A DNA stretch of 50,322 nucleotides from Maricaulis salignorans (GTDB lineage: Bacteria > Pseudomonadota > Alphaproteobacteria > Caulobacterales > Aquidulcibacteraceae), in assembly GCA_945891505.1 (NCBI GenBank), contig CAMDDL010000017.1:1-50322 (forward strand), read 5' to 3'. Below are positions 26,574-35,256 of this stretch, in pieces. Both the position numbers and the translations under genes were made by a program. Each line of letters opens with the position of its first letter. Position 1 is the stretch's first letter. The notes beneath the pieces were generated by a model that was not told the DNA's origin, made no database searches, and was given only the letters and a program-made list of their open reading frames with translations.

Positions 26574-27038
26574 TTACAAGGTCAGGGCTAACGCATCCAA
26601 TTGATCGGCAGCAGCATTCCAGCCGGCCTCAAAGCCCATGGCTTCGTGTTGGGCCTTGGTTTCTTCGCTCCAGTGTCGGGCACCCCACTCCATGTGGGTG
26701 CCGCCATCTGGCGCGTCGCTCAAGATCACATAGCCTGTCATAAAAGGTGCGCCAGAGCCGGGCATCCAATCGCCAACATAAGCGTCGGTGAAGGTCTGCT
26801 TGTAGCCGTCAATCACTTCAACATATTGGCCATGCATGGGGTTTTCTTCCCCTGCCGGACCATTCATCACGATATAGCTGGCACCACCCGGGCGCACATC
26901 GATGTCTGCAACAGAAACAGTCCACGGCTTAGGACAATACCATTGTTTGAGTAGCGCGCCCTCTGACCAGCAGCGCCAAACGTGAGCGCGAGGTGCTTTG
27001 AGATGCCGGATAATCTTGAGTGTGCGTTCGTCCGACAT
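26574..27038 (-). CDS. SRPBCC/AHSA1 (activator of Hsp90 ATPase-like) domain protein
   Basis: 154-aa START/SRPBCC-fold protein of the AHSA1 type. Landmarks are LKAPRAHVWRCWSE, the LLKQWYCPKPW loop, DVRPGGAS and the C-terminal helix with GFEAGWNAAADQL. The fold binds small hydrophobic ligands; no function is known for this member. The DUF4287 gene ends immediately before its ATG (TAA-ATG), so translation is coupled. It is last in a minus-strand series starting at 28446. Confidence 0.88.
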   Translation of the reverse strand: MSDERTLKIIRHLKAPRAHVWRCWSEGALLKQWYCPKPWTVSVADIDVRPGGASYIVMNGPAGEENPMHGQYVEVIDGYKQTFTDAYVGDWMPGSGAPFMTGYVILSDAPDGGTHMEWGARHWSEETKAQHEAMGFEAGWNAAADQLDALALTL

Positions 27039-27269
27039 TTAGGCATCTCCTTCTTTCTTTGCACCCTTGAGAAGGGCAAAAATGGCCATGGAGTGGCCAT
27101 GACCCAGATCATGATGCTCTTTAAACCAAGCCACAATGGTGCCTGCTTTGGTGGAGGGCGTGAGCACACCCGCTTCGGTCCATCCTTGCTCATCGGCTAA
27201 ACGGCGAAGGTCGGCAGGTGTCAGTCCGGTTTTTTTGTGGATGGTGTCGAGATAGGCTTGGAAGGACAC
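27039..27269 (-). CDS. DUF4287 small protein
   Basis: 76 aa, essentially a single DUF4287 domain: FQAYLDTIHKKTGLTPADLRRLA followed by the VLTPSTKAGTIVAWFKE and LGHGHSMAIFALL segments. The domain occurs alone or fused to DUF5655, often next to SRPBCC genes, as here. Function is unknown. It is sandwiched between the membrane protein (30-base gap) and the AHSA1 gene (no gap) and is clearly part of that operon. Confidence 0.85.
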   Translation of the reverse strand: MSFQAYLDTIHKKTGLTPADLRRLADEQGWTEAGVLTPSTKAGTIVAWFKEHHDLGHGHSMAIFALLKGAKKEGDA

Positions 27270-27299
27270 GGTAGCTGGTTCCTAAAGTCGGACGTTGCT

Positions 27300-27965
27300 T
27301 TAAGTCGGCTTCACGGTTCCCAAAAAGCCAATGAGTAGCAGCAAAGCATAGGTCAGCCAGACCCACAAGCGGGCCCGGTCCATCGCCCGGCGAAGGGGGA
27401 TCTCCGTCTCGTCGCTGGAGCCTTTTTCAATCACGGCAAGCAAGAGTGGACCGACAGGGCGACCGGCGACGTCGATCATGATTGCGGCACCAAAGATGGC
27501 TGCGAACACAAGCGCTTTTTGGCCAAGCCAGATTTCAGTAAGAGGTCCCCAACCCAGTAACGACGTGATGCCGATGCCCGCATAAAAGGCCGTGATGGCA
27601 AGTTTAAGCCAGAACTCAATTTGTTTCAGTTGCGGCACAATTGGTCGCCCAGTCATCATATGGATCGACCATGTCAGGCCCATCCAAACCGCGCCAACAA
27701 GCCAAGCCAACCAAAGCGCCCAATTGGGCAAATCCCAATAGCCCGCCACGGCAACCAACGTCACAGACAGCGGCACCATCACAACCCAAGCCGTGCGTGG
27801 CCCCATATCGACGACGCCCAACAGCCTTAAAATCTCCAGCCTTGTTGCAAGTGGCTTTGCCCGATTGCGAAAGGCTGAGCCCAAAATCGCAACGCCAAGG
27901 TCGCCGCCTAGCCAGAAGACAAAAGCCAAAACATGAACATAAACAAGTACGTCATAGAGGCCCAT
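27300..27965 (-). CDS. integral membrane protein, CopD/DUF2269-like
   Basis: 221-aa membrane protein with about six hydrophobic segments. The first helix reads VHVLAFVFWLGGDL, a pattern with His and Gly found in CopD and DUF2269-type proteins, where the His can bind haem or metal. I could not place it in one family with confidence. It lies between DUF3598 (34-base gap) and DUF4287 (30-base gap) on the same strand. Confidence 0.7.
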   Translation of the reverse strand: MGLYDVLVYVHVLAFVFWLGGDLGVAILGSAFRNRAKPLATRLEILRLLGVVDMGPRTAWVVMVPLSVTLVAVAGYWDLPNWALWLAWLVGAVWMGLTWSIHMMTGRPIVPQLKQIEFWLKLAITAFYAGIGITSLLGWGPLTEIWLGQKALVFAAIFGAAIMIDVAGRPVGPLLLAVIEKGSSDETEIPLRRAMDRARLWVWLTYALLLLIGFLGTVKPT

Positions 27966-27999
27966 GTTAACTCCTCAGGCGTGCGGGCAAAGAAAAGGA

Positions 28000-28446
28000 C
28001 TACTTCACACGCCGCTCTTTGATGCAAGTGCGCTTGACCAGTCTATCCTCTTCAAACCAATGCCACGTGCGGCCGCGATCATTGCCATCGTCAGACAATT
28101 GGATCATCTCATACAAATAAGTGCCGGGGCTGTCTTTGCGCGTCCACGTCAGCACGACGGTCTTGTCGTCAATCTCCCAAGCCCGGCCAAAGATGCGTTC
28201 AGTATCCCACCAAATCTGCTTGTCCTTGTAGGTCGCTGGGAAATGGATTTCTTCGCGCCGACCATCTGGCCACGTGTAGGTATTGATCTGATAATAGGGA
28301 TAGGTCGCATCATCTTGAAACTTGCATTGCAGATGCGACGCGTGACGATCCAGCTCAACATTATTGGCGTCAACATGAATGTATTCCCCGACCCATTCGC
28401 CTTCGTGACGGGCCAGAAGCGGCATGCCGGTTCGAATATTATCCAT
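28000..28446 (-). CDS. DUF3598-type lipocalin-like protein
   Basis: 148-aa soluble protein resembling the DUF3598 family. It opens with MPLLARHEGEWVGEY, common in small lipocalin-like barrels, and has alternating strands with many aromatic residues (YPYYQINTYTWPDG, TWHWFEEDR). It lacks a signal peptide. Function unknown; a hydrophobic ligand is plausible for the fold. First gene of the minus-strand run DUF3598, membrane protein, DUF4287, AHSA1, and divergent from the crotonase gene. Confidence 0.7.
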   Translation of the reverse strand: MDNIRTGMPLLARHEGEWVGEYIHVDANNVELDRHASHLQCKFQDDATYPYYQINTYTWPDGRREEIHFPATYKDKQIWWDTERIFGRAWEIDDKTVVLTWTRKDSPGTYLYEMIQLSDDGNDRGRTWHWFEEDRLVKRTCIKERRVK

Positions 28447-28532
28447 AATGCAGAATCCCTTTTGATGCAGACCAAAGACGTCTAAGCTGCGCCAGTAAAT
28501 GATATATCCTATCTCTCTGACAAGGGCTTCCC

Positions 28533-29312
28533 GTGGAAAACCTCATCCTTCTGCAGCGCCATGCCAATCACTCTGCTACCCTATGGATCAACCGACCTGA
28601 CAAGCGCAATGCCCTGACAGTGGCGATGTGGGCCACCCTCCCCGCTCGTGTCGCTGAAGCGGTCGCCGATCCCGATATCAAACTGCTCTTCCTGCGTGGG
28701 GCGGGCGGCGTCTTTGCAGCCGGGGCCGACATTGCAGAAATGCCAGAAGTCTATGCCACGACCGAAGCGGCACTTAAAAATGATGAGAAAATTCAAGGTG
28801 CGATGAAGGCGCTGGAAGATTGCCCAAAGGCAGTGATTGCCCTGATCGAAGGCCCATGCGTTGGCGGTGGCTGTGGCTTGGCACTGGCTTGCGACTTGCG
28901 CATCGGCGTGGTCGGCAGCCGGTATGGTGTGACACCGGCAAAGCTAGGCCTCGTCTATGGCGCAGGCGATACGCGGCGCTTAATTCAAGCGGTCGGACTT
29001 TCCAAAGCCAAGGACATCTTGTTCACCGGTCGGTTGCTCGATAGCGCAGAAGCCTTGTCCTGCGGCCTGATCGACCGACTGGTTGCAGCCGAAGAGCTGG
29101 ATGAGGTCGCTTCAGACTATGCAGCCAAAATCAGCGCGGCGTCGGTCTATTCGATCCGAGCGCAGAAGCAAATTCTGGCCATGTTACGCGGTGGGTGTGA
29201 CGACGCAGAAGCCAGCCGCGCCCTCTTTGGCGCAAGCTTTGCGGGCGCAGATTTCAAAGAAGGATTTGCAGCTTTTATGGAAAAAAGGCCTGCGCAATTT
29301 ACTGTACGTTGA
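28533..29312 (+). CDS. enoyl-CoA hydratase/isomerase family protein (crotonase fold)
   Basis: 259-aa crotonase-fold protein. The first oxyanion-hole segment FAAGADIAEM and the second, GPCVGGGCGLALACDLRI, are good. At the places where the two catalytic Glu of classical hydratases should sit, the sequence reads VTPAKLGLVYGAGDTRR, with Ala and Gly. It may therefore be an isomerase or another acyl-CoA enzyme, not a hydratase. GTG start. It is not in a beta-oxidation operon; the acyl-CoA dehydrogenase and ligase genes are 15-20 kb away. Confidence 0.88.
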   Translation: MENLILLQRHANHSATLWINRPDKRNALTVAMWATLPARVAEAVADPDIKLLFLRGAGGVFAAGADIAEMPEVYATTEAALKNDEKIQGAMKALEDCPKAVIALIEGPCVGGGCGLALACDLRIGVVGSRYGVTPAKLGLVYGAGDTRRLIQAVGLSKAKDILFTGRLLDSAEALSCGLIDRLVAAEELDEVASDYAAKISAASVYSIRAQKQILAMLRGGCDDAEASRALFGASFAGADFKEGFAAFMEKRPAQFTVR

Positions 29313-29381
29313 TTGGTTGTGCTCTATTTCTTGAGCGTGAGGAAAAGTCCTGTTTTGGCTTGGAAGTAAGAGGGATATCGA

Positions 29382-30368
29382 GTGGGCAGCTTTGCTATTA
29401 TCGGCGCGGGGATTAGCGGACTTGCCTGCGGCAACGCGCTGGCGGCGGCTGGTCATAAAGTTTCCCTATTCGACAAAGGCCGAGGCCCAGGAGGGCGCAT
29501 GTCGACCCGCCGCGTCGATACCCCTTTTGGCCAAGCCAGTTTCGACCATGGCGCGCAGTTTTTTACTGAGCGGGACGCGGATTTTCAAAAGGCGATTTCG
29601 GCACTGGAGGCACAAGGGGCAGTCGGTCTTTGGCAGGGCGAATTTGTGCGCTTTGACAGCAAAGGCCAGCAGCACACATTAGGCGACGAGCCCCGCTATG
29701 TCGGCTCACCGGGCATGAATGACGTTGTGCGTGGGCTTGCAGCCGGCCTGAACACCACTTGGGGGATGCGCGTCAGCGGCCTATCGGGTCGGAAAGGCGC
29801 TTGGCAGGTTCATGGTGAATCCGGCGAGACCCTGGGGCCTTTTGACCAGATTGTCTGCGCGGTCCCCGCTGAACAGGTGAGTGACTTATTGGCACCGCAT
29901 ACGCCAGCGATTGCGGTAAAGGCCAAAGCCGTGCGCTCGCTGCCGTGTTGGGCAGGCCTTTTTGCGTTTGAAAAACCTCTAAAAATTGACTGGGACATGG
30001 CGCGCTTTGACGCTCACCCTGTGTTGGATGTGATATCGGCAAGTGTAAACCAGCCCGGCCGCACCGGCCCTGCGTCCTATGTCGTTCATGGTCACGCCGA
30101 TTGGTCCATTGCGCATTTGGAAGAGGCCGCAGACCAAATAGCGGCATTGCTTCTTCAAGAACTGGCAAAAATAGCAGGCCCCCTGCCAACCCCTCTTGTC
30201 CAATCGGCCCATCGCTGGCGGTATGCCCGGGTCGAGACCAGCCATGGACCTGGTTATCTTTATGATAGAGATCAAGGCATTGGTGCGTGCGGGGACTGGC
30301 TGGCTGGTCCACGCGTTGAATCGGCGTGGGTTTCTGGCCACCATTTGGGCCAGGCTCTTTTAGGTTAG
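29382..30368 (+). CDS. FAD-dependent oxidoreductase, renalase-like
   Basis: 328-aa flavoprotein. N-terminal dinucleotide-binding motif GAGISGLACG, then an acidic strand end (FDKGRGPGGRMSTRR), the pattern of renalase-like amine-oxidase-fold proteins. The C-terminus has the second FAD-binding segment GACGDWLAGPRVESAW. Electron donor and substrate are not predictable. GTG start with an AGAGGG ribosome site seven bases upstream. It follows the crotonase gene by 69 bases and is followed, after a 76-base gap, by the creatininase operon. Confidence 0.88.
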   Translation: MGSFAIIGAGISGLACGNALAAAGHKVSLFDKGRGPGGRMSTRRVDTPFGQASFDHGAQFFTERDADFQKAISALEAQGAVGLWQGEFVRFDSKGQQHTLGDEPRYVGSPGMNDVVRGLAAGLNTTWGMRVSGLSGRKGAWQVHGESGETLGPFDQIVCAVPAEQVSDLLAPHTPAIAVKAKAVRSLPCWAGLFAFEKPLKIDWDMARFDAHPVLDVISASVNQPGRTGPASYVVHGHADWSIAHLEEAADQIAALLLQELAKIAGPLPTPLVQSAHRWRYARVETSHGPGYLYDRDQGIGACGDWLAGPRVESAWVSGHHLGQALLG

Positions 30369-30444
30369 CTGACAAGTCGGAAAGGCCGCGCTACAGTCGA
30401 CCACGTGCGCGCTCACCACCACTAACCGTAAAAAGGAATCCCAT

Positions 30445-31197
30445 ATGTTCTTGTCTTTAGCCACCTGGCCCGAAATCGATCAGCGGCTGAAAGCAGGCAA
30501 GCGCGGGATCATCATTCCCATTGGCAGCCATGAACAGCATGGCCCAACCGGCCTTGTTGGCACCGATGCTTTATGCCCAGATATCATCGCGCGCGAAGCT
30601 GAGAAGCAAGGTGACCTTTTGATTGCCCCGCCTTTCTCGATTGGTATGGCCCAGCACCATATGGGCTTTCCGGGCTCTATGACGCTGCGACCTTCCACGA
30701 TGATTGCCACCATCGTCGACTGGACGGCCAGCCTAACGCGCGCTGGTTTTGACCGCCTCTATTGGGTCAATGGCCATGGTGGCAATGTCGCGACCATCCA
30801 AGCTGCTTTTGCGGAGACCTACGCGCCTTATTCCCTACGCGGAGAAGCTGCCCCCTTTGCCCATTTGCTGAAGAACTGGTGGGAATTGCCCGGTATCGAG
30901 CGGCTATGTCTCGATATGTATCCCGTCGGCCATGGCTCGCACGGTACGGCTTCTGAAGTAGCGGTTACCTATTGGGCCTATCCCGAACGGGCAGATCTGG
31001 CGAAACTGGTGCTGGAGCCGAAGATCGCGCCCAATGGCCCGATCCGCGATGCAGCAGATTATCGCCGCCGCTTTGCCGATGGCCGCATTGGCTCTGACCC
31101 GACCCAGTCCACGCCAGAGCAAGGCGGCAAGATTGTTGCCGCTGCCGCCAAAGCCTTGATTACAGACGCCACCAACTTCTTTGCTGAGACTGCCTGA
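30445..31197 (+). CDS. creatininase-family amidohydrolase
   Basis: 250-aa metal-dependent amidase of the creatininase superfamily. Predicted metal ligands E30, H32 and D41 lie in GSHEQHGPTGLVGTD; further ones are in NGHGGN and in GHGSHGTASEVA. Family members act on creatinine, formamidopyrimidines or mycofactocin precursors, and this one cannot be assigned. A strong AAGGAA ribosome site precedes the ATG. Its stop shares one base with the next start, so creatininase, UbiH-like and VOC genes are one operon. Confidence 0.88.
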   Translation: MFLSLATWPEIDQRLKAGKRGIIIPIGSHEQHGPTGLVGTDALCPDIIAREAEKQGDLLIAPPFSIGMAQHHMGFPGSMTLRPSTMIATIVDWTASLTRAGFDRLYWVNGHGGNVATIQAAFAETYAPYSLRGEAAPFAHLLKNWWELPGIERLCLDMYPVGHGSHGTASEVAVTYWAYPERADLAKLVLEPKIAPNGPIRDAADYRRRFADGRIGSDPTQSTPEQGGKIVAAAAKALITDATNFFAETA

Positions 31198-32462
31198 TGG
31201 CCCAAAACAACCATGACTTCGACGTCCTCATCTCTGGCGGCGGCCTTGTTGGCCTAACCCTGGCCTTGGCACTCGACCAAGGTGGGCTGAAGGCCGCCGT
31301 TATCGACCGCCTGCCCGCAGCCGACCTGTTGGAAGAAAGCTTCGATGGGCGCGCTACGGCCATGGGGTTTGCAACCTACCGGATGATGCAAAGCTTGGGC
31401 GTTGCCCGTCACATTGGCGAAGTGCAGCCGATTGACCAGATTTTGGTGTCAGACGGGCGGATTGGTAGCCCATCACGCCGAGGCGGCCCCTCGTCTCTCA
31501 CGCTCCACTTCGACCATCGCGAGACGGGGACCGGCGATGAACCTCTCGGCTGGATGATTGAGAACCGCCGTATCCGCTTGGCACTCGACAAGGAAGTCGC
31601 CACCCGTTCTGGCATCACGCGCTTTGCACCCGACGAGATTGAGGATCTGCAAATTGGCACGGGCCAAGTCTCTGCGCGCCTAAAGTCTGGCAAAGTTCTA
31701 ACTGCTCCGGTCATTGTCGGCGCAGATGGTCGCGGTTCTTTTGTGCGCAAAAGGGCTGGCATTCGTACTTATGGCTGTTCGTATGATCAAACCGGGATCG
31801 TGACCACCGTTGCGATGGAAAACGCCCATCAAGGGGTGGCGCACGAGTATTTCTTGCCAACCGGCCCATTCGCCATTCTGCCGCTGATGCATAATCGCGC
31901 CAATATCGTCTGGTCTGAAAAGACCAGCCGCGCAAAGGCGCTCATGGCCATGAGCCGTCCCGATTTAGAACAGGAATTGGCGCGCCGCTTTGGCGACTTC
32001 TTGGGTGCCGTAAAGCTCGACGCGCCGGTTTGGTCCTATCCCTTGTCGATGGAGCTGGCGGCGACTTGGGCAAAGCCGCGCATGGTGCTGGCCGGCGATG
32101 CAGCACATGGCATTCACCCCATTGCGGGCCAAGGTCTGAACCTCGGCCTCAAAGACGTGGCGGCCCTAGCCGAAGTTCTGGTGGAAGCGCGCGGGCTGGG
32201 TCAAGATTTGGGCGATCTGGCCGTGCTGGAGCGCTATGCGCAATGGCGGCGGACCGACACGATGACCTTAGCCATTTCATGCGATACTTTCGTCAGACTC
32301 TTCTCCAATGACATCGCACCGGTTCGGGCCCTGCGTACCCTTGGCCTTGGCCTCGTCGATGCGATTGGCCCGGCACGGCGCTTTTTTGCCAGCCATGCAG
32401 GCGGGGCCGTGGGTGACTTGCCCAAGCTCCTACGTGGCGAAAGACTTGGGGCACCTGCGTGA
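31197..32462 (+). CDS. UbiH/UbiF/VisC-type FAD monooxygenase
   Basis: 421-aa flavin hydroxylase of the ubiquinone-biosynthesis type (UbiH, UbiF, Coq6). N-terminal FAD motif SGGGLVGLTLALAL, the GADGRGS (DG) motif near the middle and the signature AGDAAHGIHPIAGQGLNLGLKD. It likely hydroxylates the quinone ring at one position; which position is not visible. Overlaps the creatininase stop by one base and the VOC start by four bases (GTGA). No other ubi gene is in the window. Confidence 0.92.
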   Translation: MAQNNHDFDVLISGGGLVGLTLALALDQGGLKAAVIDRLPAADLLEESFDGRATAMGFATYRMMQSLGVARHIGEVQPIDQILVSDGRIGSPSRRGGPSSLTLHFDHRETGTGDEPLGWMIENRRIRLALDKEVATRSGITRFAPDEIEDLQIGTGQVSARLKSGKVLTAPVIVGADGRGSFVRKRAGIRTYGCSYDQTGIVTTVAMENAHQGVAHEYFLPTGPFAILPLMHNRANIVWSEKTSRAKALMAMSRPDLEQELARRFGDFLGAVKLDAPVWSYPLSMELAATWAKPRMVLAGDAAHGIHPIAGQGLNLGLKDVAALAEVLVEARGLGQDLGDLAVLERYAQWRRTDTMTLAISCDTFVRLFSNDIAPVRALRTLGLGLVDAIGPARRFFASHAGGAVGDLPKLLRGERLGAPA

Positions 32463-32821
32463 CCGATTATGCGACGCCAAACCTGCCTGCCAAAGATATG
32501 GCGGCAACATCTGCCTTCTATCAAAAGCTTGGCTTTAGCGAGGACTATGTTTCGCCGGGCTGGATGATCATGTCGCGCGGCGGCCTACAGCTCGAATTCT
32601 TTCCCTATCCAGACTTGGACCCCACAACATCGTCGTTTGGGAGCTGCTTGCGCGTCGATGATTTGCAAGGGCTCTATCAAGCCTGCGTCACCTCTGGGAT
32701 TCCCCAAGCCCACCTCGGAATGCCCCGTGTTCATCCGCCACAAAAGGAAGCGTCTGGCTTAACGATCGCCTATTTGATCGACCCAAACGGCTCTTTGATC
32801 CGCATTATCCAGAACGACTAG
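32459..32821 (+). CDS. VOC/glyoxalase-bleomycin-resistance family protein
   Basis: 120-aa vicinal-oxygen-chelate protein. It begins with the typical NLPAKDMAATSAFYQKLGF and ends with AYLIDPNGSLIRIIQ, and the central GGLQLEFFPYPD resembles bleomycin-resistance proteins. The exact activity is unknown. GTG start overlaps the UbiH-like stop. Its TAG stop interlocks with the stop of the ATP-grasp gene on the other strand (CTAG shared). Confidence 0.88.
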   Translation: MTDYATPNLPAKDMAATSAFYQKLGFSEDYVSPGWMIMSRGGLQLEFFPYPDLDPTTSSFGSCLRVDDLQGLYQACVTSGIPQAHLGMPRVHPPQKEASGLTIAYLIDPNGSLIRIIQND

Positions 32822-33714
32822 AGCCGCTCGAGCACCGCTTGAGCAAACAGTTTCGCGCCATGCTTGCCGTCTTGACGGTCGAGCGTCAGATAGAGCCAAG
32901 GCTCAATCAGCTCTAACTCCATCAACAGCCAATTGCCATCTGCGCCGCGCACCAGATCGACGCGGGCATAAGTCAAAGGCGTGCCATCGGCCTTTGCCAA
33001 CACCGCTTCTGCAGCTTCCAGCGCGCCCTCAGGTGCATCAATACCTGCTTCGACCGCGCCATGTTGGCCTTGGGTGCGATAATCACCCGCCTTGGGTCGC
33101 TTGATGAGGGCATGGGAGAACCGTCCCCCGAAATAGAGGAGAGATAGCTCTCCTTCTTCGGTCACGGCGGGCAGGAAGGGTTGGATAAGCGCTGCGGCGG
33201 GCGGCAATACGTCCGCACTGGGTATAGGCTCACCGCGCCTCAAGCGCGCCTGTCGCCAAGCACCCGCACCGATGCGCGGTTTGATGATGATCTCATCGGC
33301 GTTCAGCGTGTCAAAGCTCGCCAGAATCATCTCGGGGCTGCAGGCCTCAACAGCTAAAGTCGGCGGCACCGGGGCACCGCGACGCGCCAGCTCTGCCAAA
33401 TAGCCCTTGTCCATATTGGCGCGGATGACATCGCCGTCATTGAACAAAGAAGTGCCTGCGGCTTCGATTTCATCTAGGCGTTTCAGGAAAGTCTCAGTCG
33501 CTTGGGGATAGTTCCAAGCCAAAAGTGGCAGAACGGCTGAAAAACGCGACCAATCCGTGCCGTCGTCCTGCCAGAAAACCGGCTCTATCGTGACACCCGA
33601 CGGCGCAAATGCCTCGCGCAACAAGACGAGCTGATTGTGCGCATAATCCGGCTCGGCCCGATCAGGACGGCTGGGGTAATAATCGTGGGTGACAAGGAGT
33701 GCGATTGGTTTCAT
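32818..33714 (-). CDS. ATP-grasp family protein, glutathione-synthetase-like
   Basis: 298 aa from ATG 33714 (a TTG two codons upstream is in frame). The order fits ATP-grasp ligases: an N-terminal pre-ATP domain, NMDKGYLAELARRGAPVPPTL, the ATP-binding lysine strand EIIIKPRIGAGAW, IQPFLPAV with EGELSLLYF, and the metal-binding MELELIEPWLYL. Such enzymes form amide or peptide bonds using ATP, and the substrate is unknown. It diverges from the adenosine kinase gene. Confidence 0.85.
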   Translation of the reverse strand: MKPIALLVTHDYYPSRPDRAEPDYAHNQLVLLREAFAPSGVTIEPVFWQDDGTDWSRFSAVLPLLAWNYPQATETFLKRLDEIEAAGTSLFNDGDVIRANMDKGYLAELARRGAPVPPTLAVEACSPEMILASFDTLNADEIIIKPRIGAGAWRQARLRRGEPIPSADVLPPAAALIQPFLPAVTEEGELSLLYFGGRFSHALIKRPKAGDYRTQGQHGAVEAGIDAPEGALEAAEAVLAKADGTPLTYARVDLVRGADGNWLLMELELIEPWLYLTLDRQDGKHGAKLFAQAVLERL

Positions 33715-33794
33715 GTCCAAGCCGCTAGCCGCATCACGCGCAAACGTCTAGAGCAAGCCCGCACTAATTTTCCTGAGGCAAGGAGCCAATAAAG

Positions 33795-34787
33795 ATGACG
33801 ACCCAGTTTGATGTTTGCGGTGTTGGTAATGCGATTGTTGATGTGATTGCACCCGCATCGGATGAGTTCCTAGCTGAACATCAAATTGCCAAGGGCGCCA
33901 TGACGCTGATTTTTGATGAGCCAGCTGTTGAGCGCCTCTATGCTTCGATGGCAGCGGGTCAAGAAAGCTCTGGCGGGTCTGCAGCCAACACGCTGGCAGG
34001 CATCGCCTCTTTAGGTGGCAACGGGGCCTATATTGGCAAGGTTGCCGATGACACCTTGGGCCATGTGTTCCGTCACGATATGAATGCAGGCGGCGTTGCC
34101 TATGATACGCCACCCCATGCCAATGGCCCGTCAACAGCGCGCTGTTTGATCAATGTGACGCCAGATGGCCAACGTTCCATGAGCACCTTCTTGGGCTGCT
34201 CGCCCCTTTTGACACCAGAAGACTTGGACCCCGCCAAACTGGCTTCAGCGCAAATCGTCTTCTTGGAAGGCTATTTGTTTGACGCCGAGGAGGCCAAGGC
34301 CGCATTTGTGAAGGCGTCTGAGATTGCCCACACCGCAGGCAATAAAGTAGCCCTGACCTTGTCGGACTTGTTCTGCGTAGACCGTCACAAGGCCGCGTTC
34401 CGCCATTTGGTTGCCAACCATATCGATATTCTGTTCGCCAATGAGGCCGAGATCATCGCCCTTTACGATGCGGCAGACTTTGATACGGCTTTGGCTGCCG
34501 CCCGCAAGGATTGCGATCTTGTGGCGCTGACACGCTCTGAAAAAGGGTCCGTCCTGGCGCGGGGTGACGAAGTTGTGACCGTTGCAGCTGATCCTGTCGC
34601 CCAAGTCGTCGACACCACTGGGGCGGGCGACCTTTATGCGGCAGGCGTGCTTTATGGCTTAGCGAGCGGTCGCGAACTCGAAGCATGTGGTAAACTGGGC
34701 TCGCTCGCGGCTGGCGAAGTGATCTCCCATTATGGCGCGCGCCCGCTGGTGAGCCTTGCAGACTTGGCGGCTGCACGCGGCCTCTAA
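33795..34787 (+). CDS. PfkB-family adenosine kinase
   Basis: 330-aa ribokinase-like sugar kinase of the alphaproteobacterial adenosine-kinase type. Opening GVGNAIVDVIAP, the substrate Gly pair GGSAANTLAGIASLGG, and the PfkB signature DTTGAGDLYAAG with catalytic D279 are present. It phosphorylates adenosine or a related nucleoside. AAGGAG ribosome site, nine bases before the ATG. Downstream, after 38 bases, lies the small secreted protein gene on the same strand. Confidence 0.92.
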   Translation: MTTQFDVCGVGNAIVDVIAPASDEFLAEHQIAKGAMTLIFDEPAVERLYASMAAGQESSGGSAANTLAGIASLGGNGAYIGKVADDTLGHVFRHDMNAGGVAYDTPPHANGPSTARCLINVTPDGQRSMSTFLGCSPLLTPEDLDPAKLASAQIVFLEGYLFDAEEAKAAFVKASEIAHTAGNKVALTLSDLFCVDRHKAAFRHLVANHIDILFANEAEIIALYDAADFDTALAAARKDCDLVALTRSEKGSVLARGDEVVTVAADPVAQVVDTTGAGDLYAAGVLYGLASGRELEACGKLGSLAAGEVISHYGARPLVSLADLAAARGL

Positions 34788-34825
34788 TCGGGCGGGATTG
34801 GCGCAAAACTTGCTTAAATCAAACC

Positions 34826-35179
34826 ATGATCAAGCACGCGGCCTACCTTGGAACACTGATAGCATTGGGCTTTGCCTCAACTGGGCAAGCCCAAAGCGTA
34901 TCTACCTATCGATCTGACGGCGTCACCGCGCCTCAAGTGAAGGCAGAGGTGCGCCGGGAAAAGCCTCGAAAAGTCCGTGTTACGCGTTCCAGTGATGCCT
35001 TGCCCCCTGTTGGCAGTTTTGTTGATACCATTGAACCCGTTGGCGGGGGCGTACGTCTTGCGCCCGCTTCAACAGAAAGCCAGTCAGTGCCGATGACCAT
35101 CCTTTTTGATGTTCAGCCATCGTCACGTCCGAAGCGTGCACCGCGTCAGTCCCGGCCAGAGCGCAAGCGCCGCAACTAA
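34826..35179 (+). CDS. small secreted basic protein of unknown function
   Basis: 117 aa with a signal peptide ending near AQA (residue 22). The mature part is Arg/Lys-rich (VRREKPRKVRV, and the C-terminal KRAPRQSRPERKRRN) with a Pro-containing centre (PPVGSFVDTIEPVGGG). No family recognised. Low complexity and high charge suggest binding of an acidic partner such as membrane, nucleic acid or wall polymer, but this is speculation. It is 77 bases upstream of the Gld-type ABC genes. Confidence 0.6.
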   Translation: MIKHAAYLGTLIALGFASTGQAQSVSTYRSDGVTAPQVKAEVRREKPRKVRVTRSSDALPPVGSFVDTIEPVGGGVRLAPASTESQSVPMTILFDVQPSSRPKRAPRQSRPERKRRN

Positions 35180-35256
35180 CGCTCGCAGCGGGCTGCCCTT
35201 TCCCTGCGCCTGCTGGACGGCTAGAAAGCCCAACCTGCGAAGGGATAAACGCCAGT

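Noticed and set aside
28425-28445. GGTTCGAAT, tRNA T-loop-like
   Set aside because: It is inside the DUF3598-like gene and no acceptor or anticodon stem can be formed; similar short matches elsewhere also fall in coding or leader sequence.
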